Assembly: GCA_030673345.1 (NCBI GenBank)
Contig: DAOVJH010000095.1
Coordinates: forward strand, 1 to 6,106
Direction of reading: 5' to 3'
DNA: 6,106 nt
From: Pseudomonadota bacterium
GTDB lineage: Bacteria; Pseudomonadota; Gammaproteobacteria; SZUA-229
Shown: positions 6,047 to 6,106 of the stretch, piece after piece
Numbering within the stretch: position 1 is the stretch's first letter
Layout: the number at the start of each line of letters is the position of its first letter
The notes under the pieces: model-generated
Seen by the model: the letters and a program-made list of their open reading frames with translations, nothing else
What the model was told of the DNA's origin: nothing
Database searches by the model: none
Position numbers and translations under genes: made by a program

Positions 6047-6106
6047 TTCCCATTGAGGCATAACGGCTAGCATGCTGTACCAGAACTCACCCACGTAAAA
6101 GACACG

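Overview
This window is an ordinary chromosomal segment from a gammaproteobacterium. The signs are a RnfA of exactly 193 residues followed by rnfB, a zinc-containing MetRS whose HLGH motif and four zinc cysteines sit at the Escherichia coli positions, and a divergent metG/apbC (mrp) pair. The base composition is roughly balanced by eye, so I do not commit to an order or genus.

On the minus strand, reading from right to left, the order is metG (methionyl-tRNA synthetase), an unnamed diguanylate cyclase gene with a receiver-receiver-GGDEF layout, rnfA, and the first 38 codons of rnfB, which runs off the left edge. On the plus strand, apbC/mrp (P-loop iron-sulfur carrier) diverges from metG across a 312-base intergenic region holding promoter-like sequences for both genes. 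apbC ends in a strong UUCG-capped terminator. The last ~330 bases contain no convincing gene but carry two clusters of inverted repeats: a multi-hairpin element with REP-like ends, and a T-run/A-run hairpin followed by a GC hairpin that resembles a dispersed proteobacterial intergenic repeat.

The conserved genes have housekeeping roles: methionyl-tRNA charging, iron-sulfur cluster trafficking, and the membrane Rnf/Rsx electron-transfer complex, whose subunits need iron-sulfur clusters. The accessory-looking gene is the c-di-GMP synthase lying between metG and rnfA. Its first receiver domain has lost the phosphoacceptor aspartate while the second is intact, and a 15-bp palindrome lies just upstream of a good -10 box in front of it. 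I found no CRISPR array, tRNA, rRNA, transposase or phage gene. I found no clear evidence of an undescribed multi-gene system; the most interesting items are the cyclase with its putative operator and the structured repeats at the right end.
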